Part shown: positions 25,113 through 34,224 of the stretch, piece by piece
How the letters are laid out: each line of letters begins with the position of its first letter
Numbering within the stretch: position 1 is the first letter of the stretch
Source: Nitrospirales bacterium
GTDB lineage: Bacteria > Nitrospirota > Nitrospiria > Nitrospirales > UBA8639
Length of the DNA stretch: 46,148 nucleotides
Reading direction: 5' to 3'
NCBI GenBank assembly: GCA_031315915.1
Contig: JALDRK010000030.1
Span: forward strand, 1 to 46,148
Program-made: the position numbers and the translations under genes
The notes under the pieces: model-generated
Database searches by the model: none
Seen by the model: only the letters and a program-made list of their open reading frames with translations
Told to the model about the DNA's origin: nothing

Positions 25113-27334
25113 GGCACACCTCGTTCATTTCCCATGATCGGACCCAGGAGTAATTTCATGAGTTCCGTGCCATAACCTTGGGTCCCCCACAACCCGGTCA
25201 GGCTAATCAGAAAGTCATATTGTTGGCGGTCCGGCAACTGAATATAATACATCCCGACGGAGAAGCATCTACATGGATTTTGATACAGTGCCACCACATC
25301 CCACTCTGCCGTTTTCCCAGTGCGGAAATCATGATACCAACGGGTTCCCACCGTCAGACCCAACGGCAACCGCACCGCCCCGCCCGTCGTCAGATACAAA
25401 ATCTTATCTGCGGGGGCCAATACGTCATTAAAGGAGATCGGATTCCAGATATCTCCGCGCCGCACCCGGGAACCTTCTCGGGAATACCGTTGACCTACCG
25501 TGAAATACCATGACTGCTGGCTTTGAACCACCGCATCCGTATTGAGCTGGCTTAGTTTCTTGTCCTTGGGATCGAAAAAGGAGTCTACACTCAGAGTAAA
25601 AGCCGATAAGAGGTGTGGACCGGACAGCGGCTTGTGAAATTGCCCCCTGGCCCATATATCTGAAAACTTTGAGGCTAATGGAGGAGGCGTTCCCACGTGA
25701 TAACTTTGGGCCAGGAAGAGATCCATCCAGGTTGAGGAGGCGCCAGAGGCTCTTCCTTCACCAAGCCGGTTTTTCAAGGCATAGGTCACCAGACTCTTCT
25801 CCCTGAGATCATCCACCGCGTCGATTTGGACCAGTTGGGATTGCCGTGTTGGAGGCACAAATTCATAAATCACGCTGGGTTCAATCGTATGCCTGAGCCA
25901 GTTCCCTTCCCCCAAGGTAAACCGCCTGGAAAGATGACTATAGGCCTCGGCTCCCAACCACACGGTTTCTCGATTTTGGACCGATTTTTCCGTGGCTCCT
26001 CGGCTATAGACCACTTCCCGAAATTTGGCTTGAGGACGCAGACCCACCGTATGGCCAAGATGAAGTCCTTCCAGAGATGCCCCCGGCAAAAAATCCAATC
26101 GACTGACGTTAAATCCTTTATCCCGCCAGAAATGCACATAGGTCGTATCGGCATTGAGCAAGATCGGACTGCCCAAGACACTCGGCTGGACAAAGCGATG
26201 CCCGACTTCCGGAAGCCGTTGAAAGGTTGTATCTCCCCCCACACCCAAAGGTTGAAGGTATTGGCCCCACAGATAAAGGGCACCATGATCCAGGCGCTGC
26301 AACAGATTGATCGTACTCTCTTGACTCGGAAGGGCTCGTTGCGCGCCAGAATTACTAAAATTTTGTAAAACCGTGCGATCGGTAGAATAATTGGCCAAAA
26401 TGCGTAAAGACAAATCAGGAGAGAATTGTTGAACATGAGCCCCTCGAATTTCCGCACGACCACGATTTTGGTCGGTATCGTAGAGTGACCTCACCACCCA
26501 CGCTCCCTTCGTCTGTCGACTCCACACATAGCGATATTCCAGGTCTCCCCCTCCCCCTCGCTTGGTTAATATTTGCGGGGCAATGGTTAAATCTTGACTG
26601 GGATCGATCGCCCAAAAAAATCCTTGCCGGTATTTCAAACCAAATCGCGTATCGTAACCCTGCGTGGGCACCAAAAAACCGCTCTTTCGTGCGGCCCCCA
26701 ATGGATAACGGAATGTCGGAAGAGGCACAAGGGGGACATCGTTCACCTTAAACCAGACTCCCTTTCCAAACAGACTATCCTCAAGGTCCAAATCTAAATC
26801 CTCAAAGGCAAACCGCCAGGCAGGGATCTGTCCATCTTTGGCATCGCAATTGGTAAAAGACCCGTCTTTGATGCGTAAATGCGTTTCGGAAAATCGTTGA
26901 ATGCGCCGACCGGTCACAAAAGCATTTTGCTCGGGATAAAAGACCTCCCCATAGGTAATCACTCCAGCCTCCGTATTGAGGTTCAAATGAAGTTGTTCGG
27001 ACCAAATATCCGTATGAGTGTCACGCACATGCACATGCCCCTTGGCCACAAGTTGTCCCGTTAATTTTTGGAGCGTGGCTTCATCGGATGTGAGATGAAA
27101 CGGACCACGCACTACGTCCACCGAACCTTTGGCGTAATATTCTTCCCGCTCCTGCCGGTATTCGATCCTATCGGCACGAATTTCAACCGGCACCCCTTGA
27201 GCAGTTGGTGTGGATACTGGGGGTGGAAACGCCGACGAGGGCTCTTGACTGGTTTGAGCACGAGCCGGAGGCCAAGCCCCACTCAGGCCTTGAGCCACCA
27301 GAATCAGGAAAAGACACAAGAGGATTTCCCTCAC
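25097..27334 (-). CDS. lptD: LPS-assembly protein LptD (outer membrane)
   Basis: LptD is the outer-membrane barrel that inserts lipopolysaccharide at the cell surface with LptE. I start it at a GTG (27332-27334), four bases after the folC stop. This places a clean signal peptide at the N-terminus (VREILLCLFLILVAQG, ending ARAQ). The frame continues upstream to a TTG at 27397 without a ribosome-binding site. An OstA/LptA-like periplasmic domain follows (VEIRADRIEYRQEREEYYAKG, then GHVHVRDTHTDIWSEQL). It leads into a long beta-barrel with family stretches NCDAKDGQIPAWRF and FRYPLGAARKSGFLVP. The product is about 745 residues, as expected. Confidence 0.94.
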   Translation of the reverse strand: MREILLCLFLILVAQGLSGAWPPARAQTSQEPSSAFPPPVSTPTAQGVPVEIRADRIEYRQEREEYYAKGSVDVVRGPFHLTSDEATLQKLTGQLVAKGHVHVRDTHTDIWSEQLHLNLNTEAGVITYGEVFYPEQNAFVTGRRIQRFSETHLRIKDGSFTNCDAKDGQIPAWRFAFEDLDLDLEDSLFGKGVWFKVNDVPLVPLPTFRYPLGAARKSGFLVPTQGYDTRFGLKYRQGFFWAIDPSQDLTIAPQILTKRGGGGDLEYRYVWSRQTKGAWVVRSLYDTDQNRGRAEIRGAHVQQFSPDLSLRILANYSTDRTVLQNFSNSGAQRALPSQESTINLLQRLDHGALYLWGQYLQPLGVGGDTTFQRLPEVGHRFVQPSVLGSPILLNADTTYVHFWRDKGFNVSRLDFLPGASLEGLHLGHTVGLRPQAKFREVVYSRGATEKSVQNRETVWLGAEAYSHLSRRFTLGEGNWLRHTIEPSVIYEFVPPTRQSQLVQIDAVDDLREKSLVTYALKNRLGEGRASGASSTWMDLFLAQSYHVGTPPPLASKFSDIWARGQFHKPLSGPHLLSAFTLSVDSFFDPKDKKLSQLNTDAVVQSQQSWYFTVGQRYSREGSRVRRGDIWNPISFNDVLAPADKILYLTTGGAVRLPLGLTVGTRWYHDFRTGKTAEWDVVALYQNPCRCFSVGMYYIQLPDRQQYDFLISLTGLWGTQGYGTELMKLLLGPIMGNERGVPWHYR

Positions 27335-27338
27335 CGTC

Positions 27339-28637
27339 TTAGACCTGTACGGTTGGGAACCCTGACGAAAAACAATGTTCGGTGATTTCTCCAACAAGGA
27401 AGAGGGATCCAGTCACACAAATCAAATCGGCTGGACCGGCCAACGATCTGGCCCGATCCAACGCTTCTTTGGGATTCGGAATGAGCAGAGGCGGCTGTCC
27501 CCCCGCCTCAAGCGCCGCCGCTAACCTTTCAGGTGAAGCGGCCCGAGCCATGTGAGGCTGAGTAAATATGAAATAATTCGCCAATTGCTGAAACACTCGC
27601 AAGAACCCACCATGCTGTTTATCCGCCATCATCCCAATGACCATAATGAGTTTTCGATCCGGAGCATCATGAAGTCGTGACTCCAGAAAGTCAAACAGTA
27701 CGCCGGCTGCGGCGGGATTGTGGGCACCATCGACAATCAGTAACGGATCGCGGCCCAAAACTTCCAAGCGTCCAGGCCATGTCACCTGTTGGAGGCCCAT
27801 GCGAATGGCGGATTCCGGAACCCGGAAATGGGATCGAGTCGCGATCTCCAACAGCGCCAACGCATTGACGGCATTGGTCACTTGATGACCGCCCAACAAA
27901 TTGGTCCGCAACCCTTCCCATTTCCACTGGGACCCTTGATAGCCAAATCCACCATCGGCTTCCCGAATCACCCGAAAGTCCTCACCGAATGTGATATGCG
28001 GGACCTGCAATGAATCGGCAGACTCCCGTATGACGTGACTCGCCTCCGATGGCATGGGTCCCAACACCGCCGGGATACCGGGCTTGAGGATGCCGGATTT
28101 TTCACGCGCAATAGCTTCCAGCGTGTTCCCCAAATACATCTCATGATCATAAGCCACTGTGGTGATAAGCACTCCGAGAGGACTCAGAACATTGGTCGCA
28201 TCAAAACGACCTCCCATCCCCACTTCAATGACTCCGATGTCCACGGCCTGATCCGCAAAATATTGAAACGCCATCGCCGTAGTAAATTCAAAAAACGTCA
28301 CCGGCCCGTTGGGTCCACTGACCTTTCGAATACGATCAGTGAGATCACACACATAATCGTGACCGATCATGATTCCCTGCACCTGAATTCGCTCACGAAA
28401 ATCCACCAGATGAGGAGAGGTGTACAACCCGACACGATATCCGGCCGCTCTCAGAATGGCGGCCACCATGGCTGCGGATGAACCCTTGCCATTGGTTCCG
28501 CCGATATGGAGTGTCGCAAAGTTGCGTTGCGGATGCCCCAATCGTTGCAGAAGATCGGTAATAACCTCCAACCCGAGCTTAATGCCAAAACGATGCAGGG
28601 AAAACAGATAGTCGAGGGTGAGGGAATAGGATGACAC
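27339..28637 (-). CDS. folC: Bifunctional folylpolyglutamate/dihydrofolate synthase
   Basis: FolC adds glutamate to dihydropteroate and/or tetrahydrofolate in the cytoplasm. The 432-residue protein has the Mur-ligase-type P-loop GTNGKGS at residues 47-53. It also has SPHLVDFRERI, the acidic motif VIEVGMGGRFDATNV and the C-terminal-domain signature VDGAHNPAAA. The length fits FolC rather than a MurC-F enzyme. The frame begins at a GTG (28635-28637) without a strong ribosome-binding site. The gene lies 144 bases after accD and just before lptD. Confidence 0.96.
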   Translation of the reverse strand: MSSYSLTLDYLFSLHRFGIKLGLEVITDLLQRLGHPQRNFATLHIGGTNGKGSSAAMVAAILRAAGYRVGLYTSPHLVDFRERIQVQGIMIGHDYVCDLTDRIRKVSGPNGPVTFFEFTTAMAFQYFADQAVDIGVIEVGMGGRFDATNVLSPLGVLITTVAYDHEMYLGNTLEAIAREKSGILKPGIPAVLGPMPSEASHVIRESADSLQVPHITFGEDFRVIREADGGFGYQGSQWKWEGLRTNLLGGHQVTNAVNALALLEIATRSHFRVPESAIRMGLQQVTWPGRLEVLGRDPLLIVDGAHNPAAAGVLFDFLESRLHDAPDRKLIMVIGMMADKQHGGFLRVFQQLANYFIFTQPHMARAASPERLAAALEAGGQPPLLIPNPKEALDRARSLAGPADLICVTGSLFLVGEITEHCFSSGFPTVQV

Positions 28638-28781
28638 AATAAATAATTACAGACCGCAGTCTGACGATTTGGCGGGAAAAGCACGCTCTGAATACAACAC
28701 AGGTAACCACACCGAAATTACTTTGGCGGAAGCCACGGCAGACTTGGAAATCCTTTCCACGTCTTCAATGTTCCTCTTGGA

Positions 28782-29633
28782 CTATGCCGAAACAGACGTA
28801 CCACAATGAACCATCAAGGATCGCAATCGAGACTTCAGAGTTTTTCGCTCGACGATTTGATCGATCATCCCGTGTTCCAGCAAAAATTCTGCCCGCTGGA
28901 ATCCCTCCGGCAATCGCTGCTTAATCGTTTGCTCAATCACGCGAGGTCCGGCAAATCCGATTAATGCCTTGGGTTCAGCTAGGATAAGATCTCCCAACAT
29001 GGCCACACTAGCCGTGACTCCCCCAAAGGTCGGATCGGTCAACAGCACGATAAAGGGCAGCTTGGCTTCTTGCAATTTGGCCAATGCGGAAGCCGTTTTA
29101 GCCATTTGCATCAAGGACAACGTGCCTTCCTGCATCCTGGCTCCTCCTGAAGTGGTAATGAGAAGAAAGGGCATCCGTTCCAGAATAGCTTGATCCACGG
29201 CCCGACAGATTTTTTCTCCGACCACCGACCCCATGCTTCCCCCCATAAACGAAAAGTCAAAAATTCCCAAGGCCACCGCACAGCCGCTGATTTGACATTT
29301 CCCGGTCAAAATGGCTTCCCGCTTTCCGGTTTTCTGTTGAGCTTTCTCCACTCGGGCTTTATACGGTTGCGAATCGTGAAACTTCAAGGGATCACCCGGA
29401 ATAAGATCGGCATCCCACTCCTGAAAGGAATCCGGATCGGCAATCAATTCCAGCCTCTCCTCCACAGTCATGGGAAAGTGATACTGGCACTTCAAGCAAA
29501 CCTTTAAGTTTCGATCAATTTCTCGCTTGAAAATGATAGCCCGGCAAAACGGGCACTTTACCCACATACCTTCCACAATTTTGATGGACCCGCCTTCGCT
29601 ATCTTTATTTTTATTTCGCTTAAACCATCCCAT
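28782..29633 (-). CDS. accD: Acetyl-CoA carboxylase carboxyltransferase subunit beta
   Basis: AccD with AccA transfers the carboxyl group from biotin to acetyl-CoA, making malonyl-CoA for fatty acid synthesis. The 283-residue protein has the N-terminal zinc ribbon CPFC and CLKC (C27, C30, C46, C49). The crotonase-like domain shows the family segments FSFMGGSMGSVVGEKI, TTSGGARMQEG and DPTFGGVTAS. In many bacteria accD is followed by folC, as here. The 247-base gap on its upstream side (29634-29880) contains no gene. I could not fix a promoter in it with confidence. Confidence 0.98.
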   Translation of the reverse strand: MGWFKRNKNKDSEGGSIKIVEGMWVKCPFCRAIIFKREIDRNLKVCLKCQYHFPMTVEERLELIADPDSFQEWDADLIPGDPLKFHDSQPYKARVEKAQQKTGKREAILTGKCQISGCAVALGIFDFSFMGGSMGSVVGEKICRAVDQAILERMPFLLITTSGGARMQEGTLSLMQMAKTASALAKLQEAKLPFIVLLTDPTFGGVTASVAMLGDLILAEPKALIGFAGPRVIEQTIKQRLPEGFQRAEFLLEHGMIDQIVERKTLKSRLRSLMVHCGTSVSA

Positions 29634-29880
29634 ATCAGGCGTTCCTTGATTACGATCAATTCAATCAACAAGATGCGTCTAAGATGTCTAGAAACCCCTG
29701 CAAACCAGCGAATAACACTGACGGGAACAAAGAGGAAGGATGATCATAATACTTGAAAACGATGGGAGGTCATGCACGTAGTGACCTTACCATAGGGAAT
29801 AGTACCCGGCAAGAATTCCAGGCGTCACACAATCAATCGATTTATGGGGTTTTTAACGCTTAAGAGCCACTCCACAGGGA

Positions 29881-30951
29881 CTAGCCACCTCGGGCATGCA
29901 TTTCCAGGTGAGGGTCTTGTCGCAATCGGTCGATGTCAATATACCGGCCACGCCCGCTTTGCCTCTCCAATTCCTTCCGCTCTTCGGCTCCTCGGTCCTT
30001 GCGGGCTTGCCAAACCGATTGGATGATCGATTGTATTTCTTCCTGGGATCGCCCAGACCGTAGATGTTTGCGAAGATCCACCCCCGATTTGGCATAGAGA
30101 CACAGATACCACATACCATCTGCCGTCAAACGGCTTCGATCGCACGTGGAACAAAAAGGGACCGTCGTCGAAGAAATAATCCCGAAGGTCGTTCCATCCG
30201 GAAGCCGGAATCGTTGAGCAGGCGCAGTACTTTCTTCCACGACCGGTTCAATCACCCCATAATGTTGGCTTAACGACGTGAGAATATCCTTTCGCGACAA
30301 GACCTTTTCAGGAGACCATTCGTTGGCTCCCCCGACATCCATATATTCAATAAACCGCACTTCGGCGTTGACCTGCCTACCGTATTCGATGAGGGGCACT
30401 AACTCATCATCGTTATAGCCTTTCATCGCAACGGTATCCAACTTGAGTCCGGTAAACCCTGCTTTTCCAACCGATTCAATCCCCTCGAAAACCTTGGCCA
30501 GGGTATCACGGCGGGTCAGAGCTTTAAACCGTTCCGGTTTCAACGTATCCAAGCTGACCGTCACACGATGCAATCCGGCATCGAACAGATCTTGCACTTG
30601 TTCGGCCAACAATACTCCATTCGTCGTGATCGCAATGTCTAGGATACGGGGATTTTGGCGCAACATGGCAACTAACGCCGGCACGTTTTTTCGCAGAAGA
30701 GGTTCTCCGCCGGTAATACGAACTTTATCAACGCCTTGTCGGGTAAAGAGATCGGTGAGAAAAACAATTTCTTCAAAGGTCAAAAGCGTTTCCCGTGGCA
30801 ACCAGACATACTCTTCCTCTGGCATACAGTATTGACAGCGAAGGTTGCAACGGTCTGTGACCGAAACCCGCAAAGCCTTTAAAGAGCGCCCCCATACATC
30901 TTGCACCACAGCTTCCTCAGACCGGTTGCTCAAGGAAGGCATTGAAGACAT
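29881..30951 (-). CDS. moaA: GTP 3',8-cyclase MoaA
   Basis: MoaA is the radical SAM enzyme that starts molybdenum cofactor synthesis, turning GTP into 3',8-cyclo-GTP. I start at the ATG 30949-30951, which shares one base with the moaE stop and has GGAGG upstream; the frame is open further but inside moaE. The 356-residue product has the radical SAM cluster C35-x3-C39-x2-C42 (DRCNLRCQYCMP). The SAM-binding GGEPLL is present, as is the second iron-sulfur site (PFCSTCDRSRLTADG, then LCLYA). The conserved C-terminal Gly-Gly (ARGG) that MoaA needs for activity is present. It is the last gene of the moaC-moaD-moaE-moaA operon. Confidence 0.97.
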   Translation of the reverse strand: MSSMPSLSNRSEEAVVQDVWGRSLKALRVSVTDRCNLRCQYCMPEEEYVWLPRETLLTFEEIVFLTDLFTRQGVDKVRITGGEPLLRKNVPALVAMLRQNPRILDIAITTNGVLLAEQVQDLFDAGLHRVTVSLDTLKPERFKALTRRDTLAKVFEGIESVGKAGFTGLKLDTVAMKGYNDDELVPLIEYGRQVNAEVRFIEYMDVGGANEWSPEKVLSRKDILTSLSQHYGVIEPVVEESTAPAQRFRLPDGTTFGIISSTTVPFCSTCDRSRLTADGMWYLCLYAKSGVDLRKHLRSGRSQEEIQSIIQSVWQARKDRGAEERKELERQSGRGRYIDIDRLRQDPHLEMHARGG

Positions 30952-31394
30952 TATGGATGTTCCTCCACCCATACTTCGCCGTCGGGCGTGGTTTCCATTT
31001 TCCAGATCGGCGTAATTTGTTTCAGCTCGTCGATACACCATTTACAGGCCTTAAACGCATCCGCCCGATGCTCCGCACCCACGATAATCAAGACAATGTT
31101 TTCGCCGATCTCAATTGGCCCATATCGGTGGAGTACCAGCGCTTCGATAATGTCAAAATCGCGAAGGGCCTGCTCCCGGATTTCCTTGAGTTTTTTCTGG
31201 GCCATGCCTTCGTAATGGTCAAAACTCATGGCACTCACCTCACGACCCTTGGAATGATCCCGTGCCGTTCCCAGAAACATGGCTATGCCTCCAATCCGAC
31301 GGGATCGTGAACGCACACGCTCCAATTCTTCATCAATAGAAAAATTTTCCTGTTGCACCCGAACCAGCATGCTTTCTTCAAGTTCAACGGCCAT
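30951..31394 (-). CDS. moaE: Molybdopterin synthase catalytic subunit MoaE
   Basis: MoaE binds precursor Z (cPMP) and uses the thiocarboxylated C-terminus of MoaD to insert the dithiolene sulfurs. The 147-residue protein shows GGIAMFLGTARDHSKG near the N-terminus. It also shows LVLHRYGPIEIGENIVLI, EHRADAFKACKWCIDELK and the active-site lysines in PIWKMETTPDG. An AGGGG site about eight bases upstream lies within the last codons of moaD; the gap between the two is three bases. Confidence 0.97.
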   Translation of the reverse strand: MAVELEESMLVRVQQENFSIDEELERVRSRSRRIGGIAMFLGTARDHSKGREVSAMSFDHYEGMAQKKLKEIREQALRDFDIIEALVLHRYGPIEIGENIVLIIVGAEHRADAFKACKWCIDELKQITPIWKMETTPDGEVWVEEHP

Positions 31395-31397
31395 TGG

Positions 31398-31679
31398 CTA
31401 TACCCCTTCCCTTGCCCATGTCGCACAGGATCCACCGGCAAAAGGAGGCAATAAGGCAATCTCGTCTGCCTCTTCCAGTACCGTGTCCCAATGGGCGATT
31501 TCTTGATTCACCGATACCAACACCTTTTTTTTATCGAGTAATTCACCAACCTGCGGATATTCACCTTGAATCGAGTGGACCAGATCCCTGACCTGCCCAC
31601 CTGCGGGAATTTCCATCTCTAAGTCCTTGCCTCCAGGGACCATGGTCTTTAATACCCCGAATAATTTGATCTTGACCAT
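31398..31679 (-). CDS. moaD: Molybdopterin synthase small subunit MoaD, C-terminally extended
   Basis: MoaD is the ubiquitin-like sulfur carrier of molybdopterin synthase. I choose the ATG 31677-31679, with AGGAG five bases upstream, giving 93 residues. The fold is clear: VKIKLFGVLKTM, then a middle with LVHSIQGEYPQV and LVSVNQEIAHWDT, ending DEIALLPPFAGG. MoaD normally ends at this Gly-Gly, whose terminal carboxylate is adenylated and thiolated. Here ten further residues follow (SCATWAREGV) before the stop. Either the protein is trimmed, or the diglycine is not used, or a frame error is present. I see no nearby stop in another frame that would restore a normal end. Confidence 0.88.
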   Translation of the reverse strand: MVKIKLFGVLKTMVPGGKDLEMEIPAGGQVRDLVHSIQGEYPQVGELLDKKKVLVSVNQEIAHWDTVLEEADEIALLPPFAGGSCATWAREGV

Positions 31680-31729
31680 TCTAACTCCTGAAGCCCTTTG
31701 GATGCGACAGAATCTAATCCCCTCGCTAA

Positions 31730-32230
31730 TCAAGCCGGTGGCTTTCGGGCATAGGTTCCTGACTTTCCCCCGGATTTTGACACAAGGGCGACCTCGCCGA
31801 ATTCAATACCCTTGTCTACGGCCTTGCACATATCATAGATCGTCAAAGCCGCGACCAAGACGGCAGTCATGGCTTCCATTTCCACCCCGGTATTGCCTGA
31901 GGTTTTGACGGTCGCTTGAACGGTAATGGCACACCGTCCGGCTTGATTGATCCGGGGATCTTCCTGAAAGTCCACATCGACACTGGTTAACAACAAGGGG
32001 TGACACATGGGAATCAGGTCCGGGGTTCGTTTGGCTCCCATCACTCCGGCAACCTGGGCTACTCCCAAGACATCTCCCTTGGCCATACGACCTTCCTGAA
32101 TCCTTTTGAGCGTGTCAGGGAGGACAAACACCTTCCCCTCCGCCACGGCTACTCTTTCGGTTTGAGCCTTCTGGGTGACATCCACCATCCGGGCCCGCCC
32201 TGATTCATTGAAATGAGTGAGATTAGCCAT
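31730..32230 (-). CDS. moaC: Cyclic pyranopterin monophosphate synthase MoaC
   Basis: MoaC converts 3',8-cyclo-GTP into cyclic pyranopterin monophosphate, the second step of molybdenum cofactor synthesis. I start at the ATG 32228-32230, giving 166 residues, normal for MoaC; the frame is open 25 codons further, but that part is AT-rich and contains the promoter. Motifs: [40 protein letters not shown] and DMCKAVDKG. It is the first gene of the moa operon. Its promoter lies at 32277-32305. Confidence 0.97.
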   Translation of the reverse strand: MANLTHFNESGRARMVDVTQKAQTERVAVAEGKVFVLPDTLKRIQEGRMAKGDVLGVAQVAGVMGAKRTPDLIPMCHPLLLTSVDVDFQEDPRINQAGRCAITVQATVKTSGNTGVEMEAMTAVLVAALTIYDMCKAVDKGIEFGEVALVSKSGGKSGTYARKPPA

Positions 32231-32276
32231 TTGTTGATATACCTGATAGACAAAAAATCTCTTGAAAATCAGCAAA

Positions 32277-32305
32277 TTATAGATATAATCCAAAAACATC
32301 GTCAA
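32277..32305 (-). promoter_or_regulatory. Sigma-70 promoter of the moa operon
   Basis: The minus strand has TTGACG (32300-32305), a 17-base spacer and TATAAT (32277-32282). This is close to a perfect housekeeping promoter. It points into moaC, whose ATG is 46 bases further on. Confidence 0.8.
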
Positions 32306-32328
32306 GCAAGAACACCCTAAAGACTCGC

Positions 32329-32357
32329 TTGACAGCCGCCCCCAATATACCTATAAC
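32329..32357 (+). promoter_or_regulatory. Sigma-70 promoter of the DsrE-family gene
   Basis: The plus strand has TTGACA (32329-32334), a 17-base spacer and TATAAC (32352-32357). It lies 38 bases before the DsrE-family ATG. Its -35 box and that of the moa promoter are back to back, 23 bases apart. Confidence 0.8.
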
Positions 32358-32395
32358 CCATGGGTAACGTTGTGTAATTAGAGAGCTTTTTCCTA

Positions 32396-32749
32396 ATGAC
32401 CCACACCAGTACCATTCCCAACCCGGCTCTCGCCAATAAAAAGTTAGGGCTCTTGCTTTCCACCGCCCCGGAAAATCCCAACGCGGAGACGGTCTACCAC
32501 CTCTCCAAAACCGCATTGGCCAATAAAGTAGACACCTACCTGTACTTCATCGATGAGGGTGTCAAAAACCTGGAAGATGCCCGATTTACCGAACTGGCCA
32601 AGAACGGCTTGAAACTGTTCGTCTGTGCCTATGGATGCCAACAACATCATATTTCAACGGACGGTTATGGCAAGGAAGTCACCTTTTGCGGATTGGTTAT
32701 CCTCTCCAACATCATCGACGGATGCGATCGCTTTCTGGCCTTTAATTAA
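32396..32749 (+). CDS. DsrE/DsrF-family protein
   Basis: A 117-residue cytoplasmic protein of the DsrE-like fold, found in sulfur-relay and related proteins. The pattern is a beta strand KLGLLLS, a helix NAETVYHLSKTALAN, a strand TYLYFIDEGVKNL and KNGLKLFVCAYGCQQHHI, with cysteines C77 and C81. Further cysteines lie at C98 and C110. DsrE-family proteins often carry a persulfide on a cysteine at about this place, so a sulfur-carrier role is possible but not shown. It is divergent from the moa operon, with a consensus promoter of its own. It ends 13 bases from the convergent flavoprotein gene. Confidence 0.8.
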   Translation: MTHTSTIPNPALANKKLGLLLSTAPENPNAETVYHLSKTALANKVDTYLYFIDEGVKNLEDARFTELAKNGLKLFVCAYGCQQHHISTDGYGKEVTFCGLVILSNIIDGCDRFLAFN

Positions 32750-32762
32750 CGAAATTCTTCTA

Positions 32763-33990
32763 TCACATCCCGAATATAGTTTGGAACCATTCTACTGCAC
32801 CAACCCCGGCAGTATGGCCGCTGGCGAAGCAGGCTGTGAGAAGGTAACCGCCAGTTGGAGCTTCCCAATCCAGCATTTCTCCGGCACAGAACACACCTGG
32901 CAGATCACGTATCATCAGTCGGTCATCCAAACCTGAAAAGGCTACTCCGCCTGCCGTGCTGATCGCTTCCTCCAACGGACGCGGCGAGACCAACTGAATC
33001 GGCAAGGCCTTCATTGCGGCACCTAGTATGGCCGGATCAGAAAAATCTTCTTTCGGCACACATTCTCTGAGTAGAGCAGCCTTCACCCCTTCAATTCCGA
33101 CACGGCGCTTCAGATGGGTGGCCAGCGAACGCGAGCCTTTGGGGCGCGACAAGTCGCTGACAATTCGAGACAGATCCCGATCCGGGGCCAGATCCAGTTG
33201 GATACGTGCCAAACCGGTAGCCATAATTTTGTCCCGCAACCATGCAGAAAGTGCGTAGATCACCCCTCCTTCAAGACCATTTTCCATGACCAGTTCCCCT
33301 TTTTGGCGGAACTCATTACCCCCGCTCGTCATGCCAGAAACCACGACCGGTTTCACTAGGGTGTCCGGCGAACCTTTCACGAAGGTGTTGGCTCCAATTG
33401 ACATCAAAACCACAATTGGCCGGTTCTAACGGTTCAACGGGAACACCGCGCTCAATAAGCAAGCCTACCCATGCCCCATTAGAACCGAACCTGGGCCAAC
33501 TACCCCCACCCAATGCCAGGATGACCGCATCAGCAGAAACGAGACGATCCCCCTGTGGCGTAGAAAAGCGCAGGGCTCCACTTTCATTCCATCCACACCA
33601 GCGATGCCTCATATGAAAAATGGCCCCGCTCTGACGTAACCGGCGAAGCCACGCACGCAAAAGGGGAGCAGACTTGAGATCGGAGGGAAACACGCGACCG
33701 GAGGTGCCGACAAAAGTCAGGATACCAAGGCCACGGGCCCACTCGCGCAACGCTTCAGGCCCGAACCGAGCCAGCAGCGGTTGAATGTGACGGCGGCGTT
33801 CGCCATACCGCCCAAGAAAACTCTCTGCCGACTCGGAATGCGTCAGGTTGAGCCCACCCTTTCCGGCCAGCAAGAATTTTCGGCCCACGGAGGCCATGGC
33901 ATCGTACACATCCACACGCGCCCCTCTGGAAATGGCGGCCTCTGCCGCCATCAATCCCGCGGGTCCTCCACCAATCACGACAATGTTCAT
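32763..33990 (-). pseudogene. NAD(P)/FAD-dependent flavoprotein, split by a frameshift
   Basis: Two adjacent minus-strand frames together make one HI0933/BaiN-like flavoprotein of about 400 residues. The first frame (33990 down to about 33355) has the dinucleotide motif GGGPAGLMAAEAA, then GRKFLLAGKGGLNLTHSE, TFVGTSGRVFPSDLKSA and GGGSWPRFGSNG. It ends with CGFDVNWSQHLRERFAG. The second frame resumes with KPVVVSGMTSGG and GELVMENGLEGGVIYALSAW. It runs to the FAD-binding C-terminus LPGVFCAGEMLDWEAPTGGYLLTAC. The shift is a single base near 33350-33363. Both halves are otherwise intact, so it is either a very recent pseudogene or a sequencing/assembly error. The start is the ATG 33988-33990. 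Confidence 0.85.
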
Positions 33991-34224
33991 CTTTCCTATT
34001 CCCCAGAGAAATGACTGTTTCAAGTCAAGTTAATAATGAATGAAAATTTCCATACGCTCTTCTGAAGAAAATCGGAAAGGATTCGCCAGGTCGCGAAGAC
34101 GATCATTGGCGCTTGAACGTCTCAGGGAGTGCAACACCGGAAGTTCGAGAGGGGTGTAGAGTATAGATGGAGCCAAACAAGCTTAGGCAAACTTCATCTG
34201 CCCACCGAGCTAGTCATGGTATAT

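Noticed and set aside
28650..28663. Hairpin CAGAC-CGCA-GTCTG between accD and folC
   Set aside because: The 5-bp stem is weak and the following AT-rich stretch is not a clear U-tract. It may be chance, and accD and folC may be one transcript.
29768..29786. AGGTCA / TGACCT inverted repeat upstream of accD
   Set aside because: Only six bases per arm in a 247-base gap; no T-run and no promoter in a fitting position.
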